Source of the DNA: Pleurotus ostreatus/Saccharomyces cerevisiae fusant
Lineage: Eukaryota; Opisthokonta
Assembly: GCA_024196135.1 (NCBI GenBank)
Contig: JAMQCK010000028.1
Span: 97,404 to 161,403 of the forward strand
Direction: 5' to 3'
DNA: 64,000 nucleotides
The notes under the pieces are model-generated. The model had not been told where the DNA came from and searched no databases. It was given only the letters and a program-made list of their open reading frames with translations. The translations under genes were made by a program, and so were the position numbers. Below, piece by piece: positions 11,558-22,804 of this stretch. The stretch's first letter is position 1, and each line of letters opens with the position of its first letter.

Positions 11558-11779
11558 ATGCAGTTCGTCATCAAATTCTTCGCTGTGCTTGCGCTTGCGC
11601 TCCTCGCCGTCGCCGCAACCGCTTTGCCCATTGCAAGCGACCTCGAGGTCGAGACTCATCCGGATGTGAGTGGTTGACCATGTCCTGTGCACATCTTTCG
11701 AGCCTGACGCTGTGAGTAGGGCACGCTTATTTGCCGCCGCGGTGACGAGTTTGTTTGCTGCACTTGCGTCGGAGCATGA
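11558..11779 (+). CDS. Small secreted cysteine-rich peptide 2 (55 aa), tandem paralog
   Basis: Exons 11558-11665 and 11720-11779 with a 54-nt intron at exactly the position used in peptide 1 (between Asp and Gly). The signal peptide (MQFVIKFFAVLALALLAVAA) is followed by SDLEVETHPD and GTLICRRGDEFVCCTCVGA. Identity with peptide 1 is strongest around DLE(I/V)ET and CRR...CC-x-C, while the signal sequence differs in detail, suggesting a tandem duplication kept under selection on the Cys motif. Length, start context and TATA spacing all support a real gene. Function not recognised. Confidence 0.78.
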
Positions 11780-12298
11780 GAAATGCAATTCTGACATTCC
11801 CTTCATATCTGAGGGTGGTTGAGGCTAGCAACGCTATCAAAGGATTGTCGCATTGGATACGAGACGATGGCCGCTAGGTCCCTGTAATACTATACAACTT
11901 CAGAAAGCATACTCGGAACCGCGACACGTGCATGTCATGAGCAAACCACGAGCCAAAATATATGAATAAGGGCGGCTCAGGCAGGCTAGCGCTTGCCTGA
12001 GACAGCCTTCGGAACAGACCTACACGCGACACATTTGCGGATGCCACATCGACCGTCGGCCACGAACTCGCTCGAATGGGACCCCAAGCCACGCTAGCAT
12101 GCGCTATTTACCGTTGCGCGAGTTTCTGGAGGCGCTGAAGCATGTGGGCGCCGCCGCCGTAGTCGGACTAGGCACCTCGTTAAATCCCGCAAACAAGGGT
12201 AAATTGCTCACCTGGAACCGTATATAAGGCGAGTGGGCTATCGGTTGACCCCAAACTCGAAGTTCAAAGCAACTCCCAGATCAACCAACTCGCTCAAC
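11780..12298. other. Intergenic upstream of the metallothionein
   Basis: No coding sequence supported. It contains the metallothionein promoter with TATATAAG at 12221-12228, about 70 nt upstream of the start codon. Confidence 0.5.
12221..12228 (+). promoter_or_regulatory. TATA box of the metallothionein gene
   Basis: TATATAAG at 71-78 nt before the ATG. Confidence 0.65.
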
Positions 12299-12511
12299 AT
12301 GTACGCCTCTGTGAGTACCTTCGGATGAGTTCGGGGGGGCACATACTGACGCATTCTCTAGACCATCCAGGTCCCCGTCGATGCCCACTGCAACCAGGGC
12401 GACTGCAAGTGCAGGTTCGTACTTCGTTACCGTAAGATTAAGGCGGGGTATTGACGTCAAGCGTGTAGCTGCTCCTGCGCCTCCGGCTCCTGCAAGTGCT
12501 GCAGCAAGTAG
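12299..12511 (+). CDS. Metallothionein (35 aa, 8 Cys)
   Basis: Three tiny exons, 12299-12310, 12362-12414 and 12469-12511, give a 35-residue protein. It starts MYASTIQVPVDAHC and ends in CKCSCSCASGSCKCCSK. Eight of its last 22 residues are Cys, arranged C-x4-C-x-C-x-C-x-C-x4-C-x-C-C, with no aromatic residue after Tyr2. This is the hallmark of fungal metallothioneins, which bind Cu(I), Zn(II) or Cd(II) through thiolate clusters in the cytosol and are normally metal-induced. All introns are GT-AG and the frame is continuous. Which metal it binds cannot be read from sequence. The TATA box supports strong, inducible expression. Confidence 0.88.
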
Positions 12512-13124
12512 ATCAGCCAAGGCTTCACTCGGGGCCTCCCCTGAGCACATCCCCTGTGTCTCTTGTGCTGTGCTCTCCTCTTTAAAGATGGATGAATGAT
12601 ATCATTCCCGATACTAGTCATGTTGGTGGCACTCCTGGACCGTCCTTGCAATAAAGCGCGAACTCGCAGTCCATATTGGTGTATCGTGCGATGCGCATCT
12701 TCTCCCTCTCTTCTCCTTCGGTCTCCTCCATTCAGTGCAAGTCAGTCGCTTGCGCGTCTAGACTCAGACTACACAGTCTTGCTGAGTATTCTACTGTTGT
12801 ACTTAGTGGTGCCTGAGTTCAGTAGTAGGTGCAGAGGCGTGTGAAACAAGTCGGCAGTGGCCGCCAGGCGCGCTTGAGCCATGCGCGAGCGCGCTCGACG
12901 TCGACTTGGCCAGTACTTGGGGATCAAAGCTGGCCTATATCTGCACCAATTTCTCGCAGTCCTGATCCAGCTTCTCTCTGCATCTTCATTCCAAGACGCC
13001 TACCGAGGCTTACGAGCAACAGACCCGGCTTGAGCACCGACCTTACCGGCAACCCGGTCAAGTACGCATCCTTGAGTTGGCGTGAAGCACTTGCCATTGC
13101 ATTCTTCTGTCACTTGTCTCCGAT
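12512..13124. other. Intergenic between metallothionein and VPS11
   Basis: No supported gene; presumably the metallothionein 3'UTR and the VPS11 promoter. Confidence 0.5.
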
Positions 13125-16100
13125 ATGGCCACTCCATCCTCAGCTGCCCCTGCGCCCTGGCGACAGTTCCCCTTCTTCGAGCCGGTGCCGATCAAGGACG
13201 TGAACGACCTGGACAGTCCACCTGCAGTCTTCAAGGTGCGCGGCTTCACACTATCCGTCCTGCAGGTTCTAACGATACGCAGACCCCCCATGAACTGTCT
13301 ACAATAGTCTCCTCTACTGCCGGACTGCTCGTCGCAGACATCCATGGCAGCGTTCACGCCCTCAACCAAGACTTCGAGTCGTACATGAGCTGGGTCGCGC
13401 ACACTAGCGGACGTGTTACCCATATGGTTGAGCGGAAGGGCGTGCTGGTCACTCTTGGGGTGCGTCATGCGTTCCTCCACCTGTACTCTTACTGATTCAC
13501 GCGCCGCGCAGGAAGAAGATTCCGTACGCCATCCCCTCCTCAAGATATGGGACCTGCAGAACACGGACAAGCGCACGGGCGCCCCCATCCTCCTTCGCTC
13601 CACCAAAGTGAACGTCGGCAACCGCATGCACCCCGTCAGTCGCGTCCCCCCACCCCATACCCGCGCTCATTCAAGCTTATTGCTAGATATCCACAGTTGC
13701 CCTGACCGCCTCGCTATCCCACCTCGCAATCGGTCTCGGCGATGGCACTGTCCTCCTCTACCGCCACCTCGATCAGTCCCTCGCATCATCCGCGTCCCTT
13801 ACCTCCGTACCGAAGCCGAAGACGGTCCATGAATCCCCCGCCGAACCGGTCACTGGGCTGGGCTTCGCAGAACCGACGGACGAACACCCACAGACGCATC
13901 TTTTCGTCGCGACAACCAACCGCGTACTCGCATACCAAGTATCTGGACGCGGAAGTGGCGGTCCCGCGACGGTGGTGAACGAGATCGGGTGCGGGCTTGG
14001 GTGTACGACCATGGATCGAGCGGCGCGCGACCTCGTCATCGCGAGGGACGAGGCTATCTACGTCTGCGGGACCGAGGGAAGGGGCAGCTCTTACGCGCTT
14101 GAAGGGCGGAAGTTGTCCCTCGGAGCCCATGGCGGGTACCTCGTCATCGTATCACCTCCATTCTCGCCCTCCGCCTCTGCTCCCTCAGCGACCGTACGCA
14201 ACTTCTACGCGCGAAATGCCGCTGCGGGAGAGTCGGATGTGACCAAGGTCACCCTGTTCGACGCCGAGAACAAGGTGGTTGGCTTCTCGCAGGCCTTCCC
14301 TCAGGGTGTTCGGGAAGTGTTCTCGGCATGGGGCAGTGTGTATGTGCTCGGTAATGACGGCTCGGTGAGTGTCGAGCCTGAACTGCCGCACCGCACACCC
14401 TGACCCCTCTGTAGGTCACACATCTTGAGGAGAAGTCGACGTCCGAGAAGCTCGACATGTTGTATCGTCGCGGCTACTACCCTTTGGCGTTGGGCATCGC
14501 GAAGACACAACAACTTGACGACGCCAGCATCGCAGACATCCACCTGAAGACGGCCGACGCGTTGTACAACAAGAAGAACTACGATGACGCCCTGACGCAC
14601 TACGTGCAGACCATCGGCCACGTACAGCCCAGCTATGTCATCCGCAAGGTTCGCATTGCCTTCCTCTGCCCTCGAAGCCTCGCTAACCCTACACAAGCTT
14701 CTCGATGCTCAGCGCATTCACAACCTCGTGACCTACCTGCAAGAGCTGCACTCTCATGGCCTCGCCAACGCCGACCACACGACCCTACTGCTGAACACCT
14801 ACACCAAGCTCAAAGACGTCGCGCGCCTGGATAGCTTCATCAAGACCGAGTCGCGCCGGAATGCGGAAGATTCGGACGAGCTGCCGTTCGATCTGGAGAC
14901 CGCGATCCGCGTCTGCCGGCAGGCGGGGTACTTCGAGCACGCGTCGTACTTGGCGAAGAAGTACGACCGGCATGAGGACTACTTGAGGATACAGGTGGAG
15001 GATGCGGCGAACTATAAGGAGGCATTGCAGTACTTGAGGAAGTTGGGTGCGGATGCGGTCAGTGGATGCTTCCGTCTTTGCGTATTTGTCTTCGTTGGCT
15101 GACGGACTGCGATAGGCGGAGAGCAACCTCGCGCGATATGGCCGTGCTCTACTGGCGAACTTGCCGGACGAGACGACCAAGCTGTTGATTGACTTGTGCA
15201 CCGGCATCGACACGCGGCTGGACGATGCTGAGGAGAACTCACCATCGTCGATCAAGGCACCCGCCCCGTCATACCTTTCCTATCTCGCCCTCAAGCGCGA
15301 CAGTGTGCTCCCGCCATCCCCGGAGTCGACCGTAGCACCGACACCTTCCGTCAAGACCGCGCGGCCAGGCGATTCCTTCTCCAGACAAGGCTCATACCAT
15401 GGCCGCTCACAGTCGCAGGCATCGACGCGCACGTCAACGCCACCACCCGCACCGCCAAAGCCTTCACTACCTCCTAGCGTCAAGCGCATCTCGCCGCGGC
15501 TCTATTTCGCCCACTTCGTCGACCACATGGAGCAGTTTGTCGTGTTCTTGGAGACGGTGGCGTTGCGAAGATGGGGGCAGACGGTCGATCCGGACCAGCA
15601 GCCACCGTCGTTGTCGCCCGAGCCGCCTGCGGACGAGCAGGCAGACCATCGTGATCAGGTCGCGGTGTGGAACACGCTGCTTGAGCTTTATCTTACGCTG
15701 TCTGGCACGGGCGTGGGTGAGACGAACGCGAGTACGAACTCGTCAGAAAGGCAACAAGCTCTCCGCGATAAGGCATTGCACCTGCTCAAGAGCGAGACTA
15801 TTCCATACGACTCCACTCATGCTCTCATTCTCTGCTCGAGCAGGGGATATACGGAGGGTCTGGTCCTCCTGTGGGAGCGCGCGGGCATGTACGAGGACGT
15901 GCTGCGGTTCTGGATGGACCGCGACGCGATGGATGCGCCTGGCGCGTCTGCTGAAGTCGTGCGCTGCTTGCAGCAGTACGGCCCGGCGCACCCACACCTA
16001 TACCCGCTCGTATTGCGCTTCCTGACGAGCGCGCCGGCTCTGCTGAGTCGGCACGAGACAGATGTGCGGGACATCATCGAGCGTATCGACGCGGAGGGGG

Positions 16101-16715
16101 TATTGCCGCCGCTCGGCGTGGTGCAGATCTTGAGTAGGAATGGGGTGGCCAGCGTAGGGTTGGTGAAGGAGTGGCTGATGGGGAAGATCAGGGATGCGAG
16201 GGGCGAAATCGAGACGGTGAGTGGCCTTCTGGATGCTTTGATGCACGCTTGCTCAATGGTGTGCAGGACAAGGAATGGATCAACTCATACCGGCTCGAGA
16301 CGGCGACGAAGCTTCGTCAAGTCGATGATCTTTCGGATCCGGAGCATCCTCAGATATTCCATGTTACGACACGACGCTGCACTCAGTGCAGCGGGCAACT
16401 CGACTTGCCTAGCGTTCACTTCATGTGCAACCACAGCTATCATCAAAGGTGTGCCAGGTCATCGCGACCTTGAACTCCATGCTGATCCGCCGCACCTTAA
16501 CCTTCAGATGCCTTCCCGAGAACGAGACTGAATGTCCGGCATGCGCGCGGGAACACGGCGTCATCCGGGAGATTCGAAGGAACAACGAGCGGCTAGCTGA
16601 CCAGCACGATGTATTCCTATCGGAGGTCGTTGAGGGAGGGTTTGAGGCGATCGCTTCGGGATTCAGTAGGGGTGTATTGAATATGCCCCGCGTCAACGAG
16701 GCCGTGGCTAGTTGA
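13125..16715 (+). CDS. VPS11: Vacuolar protein sorting protein 11 (CORVET/HOPS core, RING-H2)
   Basis: Nine exons: 13125-13235, 13283-13459, 13512-13634, 13687-14364, 14415-14648, 14698-15057, 15116-16216, 16267-16448 and 16508-16715 (1057 aa, close to other Vps11 proteins). The N-terminus (WRQFPFFEPVPIKD) begins a beta-propeller, with KIWDL and IGLGDGTVLLYRHLD. An alpha-solenoid follows (MLYRRGYYPLALGIAK, HLKTADALYNKKNYDDAL). A low-complexity Pro/Ser insertion sits at about 15300-15470. The C-terminus has a RING-H2 finger: CTQC...CNHSYHQRC...CPAC. Vps11 is a class C Vps core subunit that tethers endosomes and vacuoles for fusion, and its RING helps hold the complex together. Confidence 0.96.
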
Positions 16716-17179
16716 TGATGTGGCGGGTTATACTTGGGCTTCTATTGTATGTGATAAGTCCCGCTCCTTCGCACCATCGGTTAACCTAACCTTATCCCTT
16801 CCTTAGATACCACCCCAGCTCGAGTAGGTTACAGTGCTGCTAATGCAAAGGATCTGCCTGCAATGTTGTAAGCCCTACTCACCGCCCACCGAGGTGGCTC
16901 TCGCTTCGCGGGAGTGCAATTGTTACCAGAAAGGCCAGGAATGATGGAGATCAGCTTTCCATGTGCACTTTCCCCACGACGCGATATGTCATGCCGTCAT
17001 CACCTACCCACTTTATTCTATAAACGCGTGCGACTACCGACCCTTGTGGTCGTTATCACTCGGCGATATGTTACCGCAGGCGCTTCTTTTCCTGCCCTCG
17101 TCCGCACGAGAGGGCGTGTTGAGGTCTCAAGGCGGCTGTTCACGACCTTCATCTTTCTTTCATCCTAGTACTGAGCAGG
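16716..17179. other. Intergenic VPS11/glucanase
   Basis: About 460 bp with no supported coding sequence; VPS11 3'UTR and glucanase promoter. Confidence 0.5.
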
Positions 17180-19644
17180 ATGTCCGCCGTCCCGACCCCC
17201 AGAACCTCCGTCTCGTCGAAGACTCTGGAGAAGTTGCTGGGCGGCGGCAGTGCTGGCAATTCGGAGACCCAGGTGGACGCAGCTCCCGCGACTGCGCGTC
17301 CTCGCCGCAAGAGAACGCTTATCATCGCAGGCGCCGTCGCTGCCACGGTCGTCGTCCTCGTCCTAGTTATCGTCTTGCCAGTGTACTTCACCGTCGTCAA
17401 GAAGGATAGCAAGGGCTCAGGCTCGGGCGCAAGCAATCCTTACTCCCCAGATGGCTCCACCGTGCGTAACACGTGTACTTCGGCTTTTCCACCGTGCGTC
17501 CTGACGAGGCTTTGGTAGACTGGAGGGGACGGTTCCATGGTTGTCATGGAAGACGGGACCAAATTCCGCTACAATAATACATTCGGCGGGTTTTGTGGGT
17601 GCCCATAGGCGTGCCTTATCCTTATAACTGACGCGCCACATCAGGGGTCTACGATCCCGAGGACCCTTTCAACGACAACGCTCAGCCCAACTCCTACACC
17701 CCGCCTCTCAACGAGACGTGGGACTTTGGCAAGGACAAGATATACGGCGTCAACTTGGGCGGCCTCTTCGTTATTGAGCCATTCATTACACCGTCTTTCT
17801 TCCAGCAATACCCCGACGCAAAAGATGAATGGGATTTGAGCCTGGCTATGTCGAACGACACGGCCAACGGTGGACTGGATCAGCTGGAGAAGCACTACGA
17901 TACGTTCATTGTGAGAGGCTTTTTGTGAGTCATCGAAAATGATTGCTGAAGTGGCGCAGACAGAGCAGGATATCGCAGAGATAGCGGGCGCTGGGCTCAA
18001 TTGGCTTCGCATCCCTATCGCGTTTTGGGCGATTGAGACCTGGGAGGGCGAGCCTTTCTTGGCAAAGACGTCTTGGACGTGCGTGTGAAAGACTGACTAT
18101 CCAATTCGTCTGATTGACGGTTGACCTAGGTATCTCTTGCGCGTGCTCAAGTGGGCACGTAAGTACGGTCTTCGTGTCTGCTTAGACCTGCACGCCGTCC
18201 CAGGCTCGCAGAACGGTGAGTGGACCTCTTCATCTTCGAAATATGATAGCTTATGGATATGCAGGCTATAACCACTCCGGAAGGTACTGTCTTTCTTTCC
18301 GAGCAATGGCACCTACTAACCCTTACCAAGGCTCTCCCCCGTAAACCTCCTCAACGGCAACATGGGTCTCGCAAATGCTCAGCGCACGCTCTATTACATC
18401 CGCGTCCTCACGGAGTTCATCTCCCAGCCCGAGTACCGCAACCTCGTGCCTATATTCGGGATCGTCAACGAAGCGCTCGTCGGCGAGATAGGTATGGACG
18501 CCATTACGAGCTTCTACCTGGAGGCGCACAACATGATCCGCGAGATTACTGGGTATGGCGAGGGGAATGGACCAGTATGTATATTGGATTTTGGCTCGCT
18601 GCCTCGGTAGGCTGAGCACTGTGACAGTATATCGCCATCCATGACGGCTTCCAGCCAATCACTGTCTGGGAGAACTTCCTGGCTGGGTCGGACCGCATAA
18701 TTCTGGACCAACATCCCTACTTCTCCTTCGGCGCTGTCGACGAGAGTCCGATTGACGTCAATGGTGAAGACGGGTCACCCGGCGGCAAGTGGCCAAAGCA
18801 AGCGTGCGATGCATGGGCTTCTGGCACAAATACGAGGCAGGGCAATCTACCGTCGAAATTGTGCTATTCTGACGCAGAGCAGCCAGAAGAACTTCGGCGT
18901 CACCATTTCTGGCGAAATGGCCGCGTCGCCTAATGACTGCGGCCTTTTCCTCCGTGGCGCGGGCTCGAACTCGACGAACTCACAGTGCCCGTATTATGAC
19001 GACTGGAAGAGCTACAACGACACGATGAAGGAGGGGATACAGAACTTTGCTCTCGCCAGCTTTGACGCGTTGCAGAACTGGTTCTTCTGGACCTGGAAGG
19101 TGCGTGCATACTACAGCAGTCCCCGCACAATATGAATGAAGCACCTTGACTGATTGACATCTCACAGATCGGCCCCTCCGCCGAGTCTGGGGAGGTTGAG
19201 ACGCCTCTTTGGTCCTACCAACTCGGCTATCGCAATGGCTGGCTGCCCTCCGACCCACGATCCTATGTAGGGAAATGTGCCGCGCTCGGAAGTGCCCAAC
19301 AACCATTTGACGGCTCCTACTCTGCATGGCAAACCGGCGGCGAGACCTCCACCATCGTCGCGTCCTCCACATCGCGATACACGTGGCCACCAGCGAGCAT
19401 CTCTGGGGCAAACGTGGATGTCAGCTTGCTACCGACATACACTGCGACCGGGAGCGTGGTCACCCTGCCGCCTGCCACGTTCACGGACGCGCCGAGCTCG
19501 GTGACGTCGTCGGTCGATGGCTGGTATAATGACCAGGACACGGCTGCGGGCATTACAACGGTGTCTGGTTGCCCGTATCCGGACGAGTATAATGGGATTT
19601 TCTCCACCACCCCTACAGCGCCATGCACGGGACCGACTGCTTGA
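17180..19644 (+). CDS. Membrane-anchored exo-1,3-beta-glucanase (GH5)
   Basis: A multi-exon gene of about 690 residues. The cytosolic N-tail is followed by one transmembrane anchor (about residues 50-75, TLIIAGAVAATVVVLVLVIV) and a secreted GH5 exo-beta-1,3-glucanase domain. Visible landmarks are KIYGVNLGGLFVIEPFITPS, AGLNWLRIPIAFWAIE, GLRVCLDLHAVPGSQNG, the acid/base Glu in FGIVNEAL, RIILDQHPYFSF, the nucleophile Glu in ISGEMAASPNDC, and FFWTWKIGPS. The C-terminal tail is Ser/Thr-rich. Family enzymes release glucose from beta-1,3-glucan during cell-wall remodelling. The type II anchor puts the catalytic domain outside the plasma membrane or in the secretory lumen. Confidence 0.94.
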
Positions 19645-20002
19645 TGACTGTATCTGGCTCTACACACATAGGCTCTGGTCCCCCGCTTGTGTAATTGACG
19701 TTTTAGAAGAGACCTTGTACGCGCTGTTAACAGTGCTATGGAACATATTGTACCGATTCCGGATGCACATTTTTGTCACTGGCTGATGTATATACCACTC
19801 GTTATATCTGGAATACCTGGAACATATTTCCCGAGGCTAGAGGCTCTGATGGACGCTATACTCACAAAGCTGTGAGTATATGTGCAATGTCATGGGGATT
19901 TAAGCATGAACCGCGGGAACTTGGAATCACCTGACTTACCCGGAGCCGAGACTGTGATTGGACGGCCCGAACACGACCTGCCTTTGTCTACCACCTAGCA
20001 AC
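19645..20002. other. Intergenic glucanase/F-box gene
   Basis: About 360 bp without a supported gene. Confidence 0.5.
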
Positions 20003-22537
20003 ATGCGAAACTCCTCCAGGATCGCCCCCACCCCGGGGAATCCTGTATCGCTTGCCGCTCGTGATGCGATAATCAGCAAGTCGGGCGCGTCGGATGACCC
20101 CGACCTTGCGCCACCTCCGAGCAAGAGGCGGAAGCAAGCTGGGACTAGTCCAGCCAAATCGAAACATCGACACAAGAACGAAGGGAAGCTCGCCTCTCTA
20201 CCTGATCTCCCTCTTGATATACTGTATGAGGTATGTATCAAGCTGTCTGTTCTTTTGCCAGCACTTCGTCAATCTGATGTGTGGCGCGCGCCTCAGATCC
20301 TTAGGCGCCTGGACCCTCGCGACCTCCTTCATCTCTCGCGTCTAAGCAAGCGGCTCCATACTGGAATTATGAGTCGTACCTTTGCCTATGTGTGGAGAGC
20401 CAGCATCGCCGGTGTGAAGGGCCCAAGCCCCCCTCCCAAGCCCGATGACATGAATGAGCCACAATATGTCGATCTACTTTGGGGGAAAGGATGTCATGTG
20501 CGTCAATCTTATATGTTTGAGTACACCTGAGCGCTGATCTCCCATACAGTATTGTGGCTCTATGACCCGCATCACGACTTCCTGGTACGCGCGTCGGCGA
20601 TACTGCAAGGAATGCTTGCCAATGCAGTGCGTCACTACCCTGCTCGTCGAATATGCCCGCTCAATGAACGATCATACAGATTCAAGCATTACGAAGATCT
20701 TTCGGGCACCATCATCAGTCTCGTCGACAACGGATATGCTCTGAGCGAGTTCATCCCGTATATCTATGCCGATGCTTCCGGTAGGTTTCATATGCCTTCC
20801 ATGATCTACTGTACCCGTACTGAACTGCGATAGACAGGCATCGGAGATTCCCTGTAGACCTTTTGCGGCGCTACTCGAAGGAGTTTCGAGAGCGAAAAAT
20901 ATCAATCCAGGACACGGATGCCGTGGACGAGTGGGTGCGCGAGAAGACCTTGCATTGCGAGGAACTGGAAAGGGTGATGTCCATGATGTGTACGCGCAAG
21001 CTCTTAAAACTCAACCTCATCTAGCACTCGATAGAGTTTGCGAAGTGGGAACAAGAGTGCCAAGATGAGAGGAAGGCAGAGCTCGAGCGAAAACGTGACG
21101 TGAGGGAGCAGGCGTAGGTCTTCACTGTTCTCGGCTTCGCGCAGGTCATTGACGGCATGCATCAGCATCGTCAAGCGCTTGACTGACATGGGGTGGGGCG
21201 ACGAAATAGCGCAGCTTCCAGACGGTATGCTCGGCGCGCAGAAGTCAGTCAGAACGGTTCAGCCCTTGACCGAGAAAGGTGCGGGCAATTTCAGCCTCGT
21301 CGCGCTCTAATCTCACGACTTGCGAAACTGTAGCATGGCAAGCCCTATCAGGAAATCTCGTCCAGTTCTTGAAAGAGCAGCGCATTGAACGCTTTCGCCT
21401 CCTGGAAGAACGAGCGCTCGAGAGCCGGCACGAGCACCTCTTGGAAGTCTATCCTGAATTCCGACTGACGAAGCCATTCGGCGCCATCCTACCTGGGCCT
21501 TGCGACATAGCCAAGTCCGAGCCCTACCTAAACGCGGTCAAAGCCGTCCCTTCCGACCAAGACATGCCCCGCCAGGCCATTCTCGACATCCTCAAGTCCC
21601 TCCCGCAGTCCTACTTCGAGGACTGGCGCGCCCAGTGCGAGCAGGAGTTGGTCACCTTCATCCAGAAACGCATAGACGAACCGATCAGCCTGCCGATGCC
21701 CGCTCGCACCGTCCGCGAAGTCATCGGCACACAGACCGTCACCCGCGACATCCTCTCCCTCGCGACCGTGAACTTCTGGTACGGCATGGACGGCCGCGGG
21801 ATAACGTCCCCTTCCGTGCTCATGTGGCCGCGGTTCGGTCTCTACCACTATGATAGCTCGTGGTATCCCTGGAGCACGGAGAGGATCCGCTTCGCGAACG
21901 TGGGGCAGCTTATGGCGCTGCGCATGGTCGAGTTGCTGGGCAAGGACCCGCATAAGACGACCGCGGTGGAGATGGACCGGCTGGATCCGTGGTACTATAT
22001 CAACAAGCCTGGGACCATCAAAAACGGCATGCATATCGTGTACTCGTGGCGCTGTGTGGTGAGCCGTACTCGGATGCATATTGTGGCGGCAGCTGATGAC
22101 ATGAAAATCAGTTTCATAACTTCACAGACGGCGCGGACAAGTACCTCAAGCTCCTAGACGAGGACGATACTAAACTTGCGCGCGCGCAGCTCGCCGACCG
22201 CGACTGCACTCAGCTGAGATTCAAGAACAAGGACTCGCTATGCGCGCACTGCGATGCGCGCTTCTCTGATTCTACAGAGCTGTGGGGTCATCTGTACAGC
22301 GCGTGCGTCTCTCCTTCTCCATGACTGAGTGATAAGTTTACTGACGCCAGACGTAGCCATGATATCGACTATCCGAGATGGAGGGATTTCACTCCCGGCG
22401 CCGACGTACATTATACGCACTTCATGCACGCAAGGCTACCTGCGCCAAAGTCGTCGCTCCCAATCGCACCTAGGATCCCGCGACTTGCCGCTGGTGCTCG
22501 TATCAAGCTCTTGCAGGGAGATACGCCATGGATCTGA
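20003..22537 (+). CDS. F-box protein with C-terminal C2H2-type zinc finger
   Basis: At least nine exons read in one frame from ATG20003 to TGA22537. A basic, Pro-rich start is followed by an F-box at about residues 65-110 (LASLPDLPLDILYE, then ILRRLDPRDLLHLSRLSKRL). Next comes a Cys pair motif (YCGS...RRRYCKECL) and a charged coiled-coil-like stretch (EFAKWEQECQDERKAELERK). The central region has RITTSWYARR upstream and NFWYGMDGRG and PRFGLYHYDSSWYPW downstream. A C2H2-like finger near the end reads CAHCDARF...HLYSAH, its last His supplied by the following exon. F-box proteins recruit substrates to SCF ubiquitin ligases through Skp1. This architecture is common in Agaricomycetes and its targets are unknown. 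It ends 267 bp from the convergent siderophore transporter. Confidence 0.85.
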
Positions 22538-22804
22538 CGCATCGTACGTGCGCTTCCACGAATTGTATACACCGCGCACCATCTTGCCATGGACGCGAGT
22601 ATTTAGTGACTGTTGTAAGTGATGAACACCGGTCACAACCGACGCGTGTTCAAGTTCATTACGAGCCAAGACTCTACACCATCTACAAGTATGTAAACGT
22701 ACGTCCTGAAGATACAGTAAACCTATCATATAGACCCCCGCAATAAATATAAAAGATCGTAACGGAACGAGGAGGAAGAGAGCGCTGTGGCAACACCGCG
22801 TTCC

